The translations under genes were made by a program, and so were the position numbers. The notes under the pieces were generated by a model. That model searched no databases. It was given only the letters and a program-made list of their open reading frames with translations, and was not told the origin of the DNA. Positions 33,190-35,921 of a stretch of 35,921 nucleotides of DNA are shown here, piece after piece. This stretch comes from Clostridia bacterium (GTDB taxonomy: Bacteria; Bacillota; Clostridia; Christensenellales; Aristaeellaceae): assembly GCA_009784985.1 (NCBI GenBank), contig WQXF01000017.1:1-35921 (forward strand), written 5' to 3'. Positions within the stretch are counted from its first letter, which is position 1. Each line of letters starts with the position of its first letter.

Positions 33190-35921
33190 TTGCGTTTAAA
33201 AAAACTAGAAATCTATGGGTTCAAGTCCTTTCCGGAGCGCACCGAGCTTGTGTTTGAGCAGGGCATTACCGGCATCGTGGGCCCTAATGGCAGCGGAAAA
33301 TCCAATATATCCGACGCGGTGCGCTGGGTACTGGGCGAGCAAAACGCACGCAGCCTTCGCGGCGGCAAAATGGAAGACATTATATTCAACGGCACCGAAA
33401 AGCGCAAAAAGCTGGGTTATTGCGAGGTGTCGTTGGTGTTTGACAATACCGACCAGGCCCTGGCCTCGGACTTTGCCGAGGTGCAGGTCACCCGCCGTGT
33501 GTTTCGCAGTGGGGAGAGTGAGTATTCCCTGAACAAGGCTCCCTGCAGGTTGAAGGATATCGTTGATTTGTTTCGGGATACCGGCATCGGCAAGGAGGGG
33601 TACTCCCTGATCGGCCAGGGGCGCATCGACGAGATCTTATCCGTAAAAAGTGAGGATCGCCGCCAGGTGTTCGAAGAGGCTGCCGGCATCGTAAAGTATA
33701 AATCCCGTAAAGAAGAGGCCGAGCGCCGCATGGAAAACACGCGGCAGAACCTTACCCGGGTGGAAGACATCATCGAGGAGTTGAGCAATCAGCTGGAGCC
33801 CCTGGCCCAGCAGAGCGAGACGGCCAGGCGTTACCTGGCGTTCCGTGAGCAGTTGCGGGGCTTGGAGCTGAATGCCTTTTTGGTGCGCAGCGACCGGATG
33901 CAGGATCGGGTGGCTTCCATCAACCAAACCATCGAGGGTTTGGCCGAGGCCATCAATCAAGCGGAGGAGCGGGAGCGGGAACAGGGCGCCCGCCGGGCAG
34001 GGATCGAAGAGGATATTGCAGCCCAAGACCGGCTGGTGACCCAGGCCCACGGGAATGTGCTGGAGCTCACCCGGGCGTTGGAGGCCTGCGAGGGCGCCAA
34101 CAACGTGTTGCGTGCCGACATCGCTCATACGTCCCAAGACGAGGAACGCCTGCTTGCCGAGCGCTACGAGGCCGAGCAGCGCTTGCACGCCTTGGAAGCG
34201 CTGCAAGCCAGCGCCGCCGGGGATCAAACCGAGCAACATTCTGTGCTGGACGCCCAGCGTAAGGAGCTGGCGCGCATCGAGGAGCTCCAAAGCGAAGCCG
34301 AGGCAGAAGCAGAAGCCAGGGAGCAGGCCCTGGACGAACACAAGGCCGCCATCATGGAGGCCATGAACCGCCTTTCCGACGTGCGCAGCACCCAAACCCG
34401 GCTCACCACCATGGGGCAATCGTTGGAAAAACGGTTGGAGGAGCTGCGTGGGGCCCAGGGCGATATGGACGAGGAATCGGCACGGCTGCAAGAGGCGGTG
34501 CGTGCCGCCGAGGCTTCCCAGCAGAGCGTGGGCGAGGTGATGACCCGCCTATCCCAAGAGACCGCCGGCTTGGACGCCCAAGTGCGGGCCACCGCCCAAC
34601 AGGCCGATGCCCTGGGCGAGGAACTGTCCCAATGTACCGGCAAACAGCAGGCTTTGTCGTCCCGCCTGCGGGTACTGCGGGAGATGGAGCGGGACTACCA
34701 GGGGTATCATCAGGCCGTAAAAGAAGTTTTGCGGCGCGCTAAAGAAGAAAAGGGTGTGCACGGTGTGGTGGCTACCCTGTTGCGTGTGCCCAAGGAGTAC
34801 GAAAAACCCGTGGAAGCCGTGCTGGGCGCGGCTCTGCAACATGTGGTGACCCAAGACGAGTACGTGGCCAAACGTTTGATCGATTATCTGCGCCAGCGGC
34901 AATATGGCCGCGCTACCTTCCTGCCCATGAGTGCGGTGCAGGGCCGTACCTTATCGCCCCAGGAGCGGCAGTTGCTTACCATGCCGGGTTGCCTGGGCGT
35001 GGCCAGTGAGCTGGTATCCTTTGATGCCCAGTACCGGGGCGTGATGGAGAGCCTGCTGGGCCGCACAGTGATCGCTAAAGACCTGGAAAGCGGTATCGAG
35101 ATCATGCGGCGGGGCCGTTACGCCTTCCGCCTGGTAACCCTAGAGGGCGACGTGATGCACTCCGGCGGCTCGATGACCGGCGGCAGCGCCCAATCCCGGA
35201 TCACCAGCCTGCTCTCCCGTGAGCGGGAGATCGCCGAGCACGAGAAGGATTTGCGGGATTTGGGCGGCAAGATCACGGAAATCAAGGGCGAGTTGGAAGC
35301 CATCGAGGGCCGCCGCTCCGAAGAAAAACGGCTCCGGGGCGAGCTGTTTGCCGCCCTGCATCAAGAAGAAATCGCCGTGGCACGGGAACAGGAGCGCCTC
35401 TCCCGGGCTCAGGATGAATACAGCGCCCATGTCGAGAAGCGCAACCAGCAGCGGCTGATGTGTGAGCAGATCGAAGACAATCTGCGGGACATTGCCGAGC
35501 AAATGAACGAGATCGACGCCCGGCAAGACGGCGCCGAGCAGGATACCAACCAAATGCATCAGCGGACCCAGGCCCTGCAAGCCGAGCTCACCGAAGCGCG
35601 GGAGGCAGCCAATCGAGTCCGGGAGCAGGCCACGGCCTGGCGGGTATCCCTGGCTGCCCTGGAGCGTGAGGTGGAGTTGCTCCGCCGCGATGCTGCCCGG
35701 CTCGCTGTGGAGCAAGAGGAGCTGCGCCGCCGTCTGGCCCAGCATCAGCAGCAATTGCATCGGTGCCAGGGGGCAGCCCAGGAGCACGCGCGTCAGTTAG
35801 AGGCCGGGGAGGCCGAGCAGCGCGCCTGCCAGGAGCGCCTTCGGGAAGCGGGGGTTTCATTAGAAGAAGCCCAGGCTCAACGTACCCGGCTGCAAGAGGC
35901 CCTGTACGAGCAGAGCGAGCA
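33190..35921 (+). CDS. smc: Chromosome segregation protein SMC (3' end outside window)
   Basis: The first 910 codons of the condensin ATPase that organises the chromosome. It begins LRLKKLEIYGFKSF from a TTG start 10 nt behind AGGAGG. The Walker A motif GPNGSGKSN lies at residues 31-39, followed by VLGEQNARSLRGGKMEDIIF. A long coiled coil, rich in Glu, Ala, Gln and Arg, extends from about residue 165. The hinge domain lies near residues 520-640 (GVHGVVATLLRVPKEYEKPV, then GRATFLPMSAVQGR, and HSGGSMTGG at its end). The second coiled coil runs to the window edge; the Walker B half is not included. It follows rnc as in other Bacillota. Confidence 0.95.
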   Translation, partial: MRLKKLEIYGFKSFPERTELVFEQGITGIVGPNGSGKSNISDAVRWVLGEQNARSLRGGKMEDIIFNGTEKRKKLGYCEVSLVFDNTDQALASDFAEVQVTRRVFRSGESEYSLNKAPCRLKDIVDLFRDTGIGKEGYSLIGQGRIDEILSVKSEDRRQVFEEAAGIVKYKSRKEEAERRMENTRQNLTRVEDIIEELSNQLEPLAQQSETARRYLAFREQLRGLELNAFLVRSDRMQDRVASINQTIEGLAEAINQAEEREREQGARRAGIEEDIAAQDRLVTQAHGNVLELTRALEACEGANNVLRADIAHTSQDEERLLAERYEAEQRLHALEALQASAAGDQTEQHSVLDAQRKELARIEELQSEAEAEAEAREQALDEHKAAIMEAMNRLSDVRSTQTRLTTMGQSLEKRLEELRGAQGDMDEESARLQEAVRAAEASQQSVGEVMTRLSQETAGLDAQVRATAQQADALGEELSQCTGKQQALSSRLRVLREMERDYQGYHQAVKEVLRRAKEEKGVHGVVATLLRVPKEYEKPVEAVLGAALQHVVTQDEYVAKRLIDYLRQRQYGRATFLPMSAVQGRTLSPQERQLLTMPGCLGVASELVSFDAQYRGVMESLLGRTVIAKDLESGIEIMRRGRYAFRLVTLEGDVMHSGGSMTGGSAQSRITSLLSREREIAEHEKDLRDLGGKITEIKGELEAIEGRRSEEKRLRGELFAALHQEEIAVAREQERLSRAQDEYSAHVEKRNQQRLMCEQIEDNLRDIAEQMNEIDARQDGAEQDTNQMHQRTQALQAELTEAREAANRVREQATAWRVSLAALEREVELLRRDAARLAVEQEELRRRLAQHQQQLHRCQGAAQEHARQLEAGEAEQRACQERLREAGVSLEEAQAQRTRLQEALYEQSE

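Noticed and set aside
33637-34491. 284-codon minus-strand frame
   Set aside because: Antisense to the SMC coiled coil; leucine- and glycine-rich shadow of its Glu/Gln/Ala codons.
1-35921. tRNA, rRNA, prophage, transposase and integrase genes
   Set aside because: Looked for T-loop like GGTTCGAATCC sequences, rRNA-like stretches and transposase or integrase motifs on both strands and found none.

Overview
The window looks like a chromosomal stretch of a Gram-positive, low-copy-repeat Bacillota genome, most likely an uncultured clostridial lineage of about 55-60 % G+C. This is inferred from gene families: a plsX-acpP-rnc-smc cluster, an L10-leader in front of rplJ-rplL, TIGR01440/DUF436 and DUF368 proteins, a small Gin-like (sigma-G inhibitor) zinc-binding protein that hints at sporulation, strong AGGAGG ribosome binding sites and frequent TTG/GTG starts. 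No rRNA, tRNA, CRISPR array, prophage or transposase gene was recognised.

Layout. 1-3.3 kb: two ABC permeases (first one cut by the window edge) and a secreted protein. 3.4-6.8 kb: a tightly coupled operon of a SpoU-type RNA methyltransferase, threonine dehydratase and a MATE exporter. 6.75-7.01 kb: a small convergent-promoter locus resembling a type I toxin-antitoxin (TA) module. 7.05-10.06 kb: a NUDIX hydrolase facing a FAD oxidoreductase and a membrane zincin-like (DUF3810) protein. 10.2-11.0 kb: sugar-isomerase-like protein. 11.05-11.37 kb: a second, clearer type I TA-like locus. 11.4-16.3 kb, all minus strand: YoaP-type acetyltransferase, methyltransferase, Ca2+-type P-ATPase, YoeB toxin and RelB/DinJ antitoxin. 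16.4-19.2 kb: membrane protein, MFS transporter and small acidic protein. 19.3-22.8 kb: Gin-like protein, membrane protein, galactokinase, the scar of a deleted RelB-YoeB module, and a secreted protein with an internal duplication. 22.8-24.5 kb: rplJ-rplL, bracketed by two inverted 256-bp MITE-like elements. 24.6-30.8 kb: XRE regulator, zinc-ribbon protein with a possibly self-masking leader, Gfo/Idh/MocA oxidoreductase, second SpoU methyltransferase, YwlG and DUF368 proteins, an MNT-HEPN pair and a secreted serine hydrolase. 30.9 kb to the end: plsX, acpP, rnc and the first 910 codons of smc.

The most interesting content is regulatory and mobile. Two loci share the same plan: a 29-31 codon peptide gene with the same 13-nt Shine-Dalgarno block, opposing promoters, and an inverted repeat placed so that sense and antisense RNAs start with the same sequence. 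With the intact RelB-YoeB module, its deleted relative and the MNT-HEPN pair, five TA-like loci lie in 36 kb. Other points are the 256-bp elements with 9-bp target duplications around rplJ-rplL, a related 134-bp element that ends exactly at the smc ribosome binding site, a 15-bp perfect stem in front of rnc (possible RNase III autoregulation), and ribosome-binding-site masking helices in front of the P-type ATPase and the zinc-ribbon protein.

All functional statements come from reading motifs by eye; no database search, folding program or promoter scan was run.
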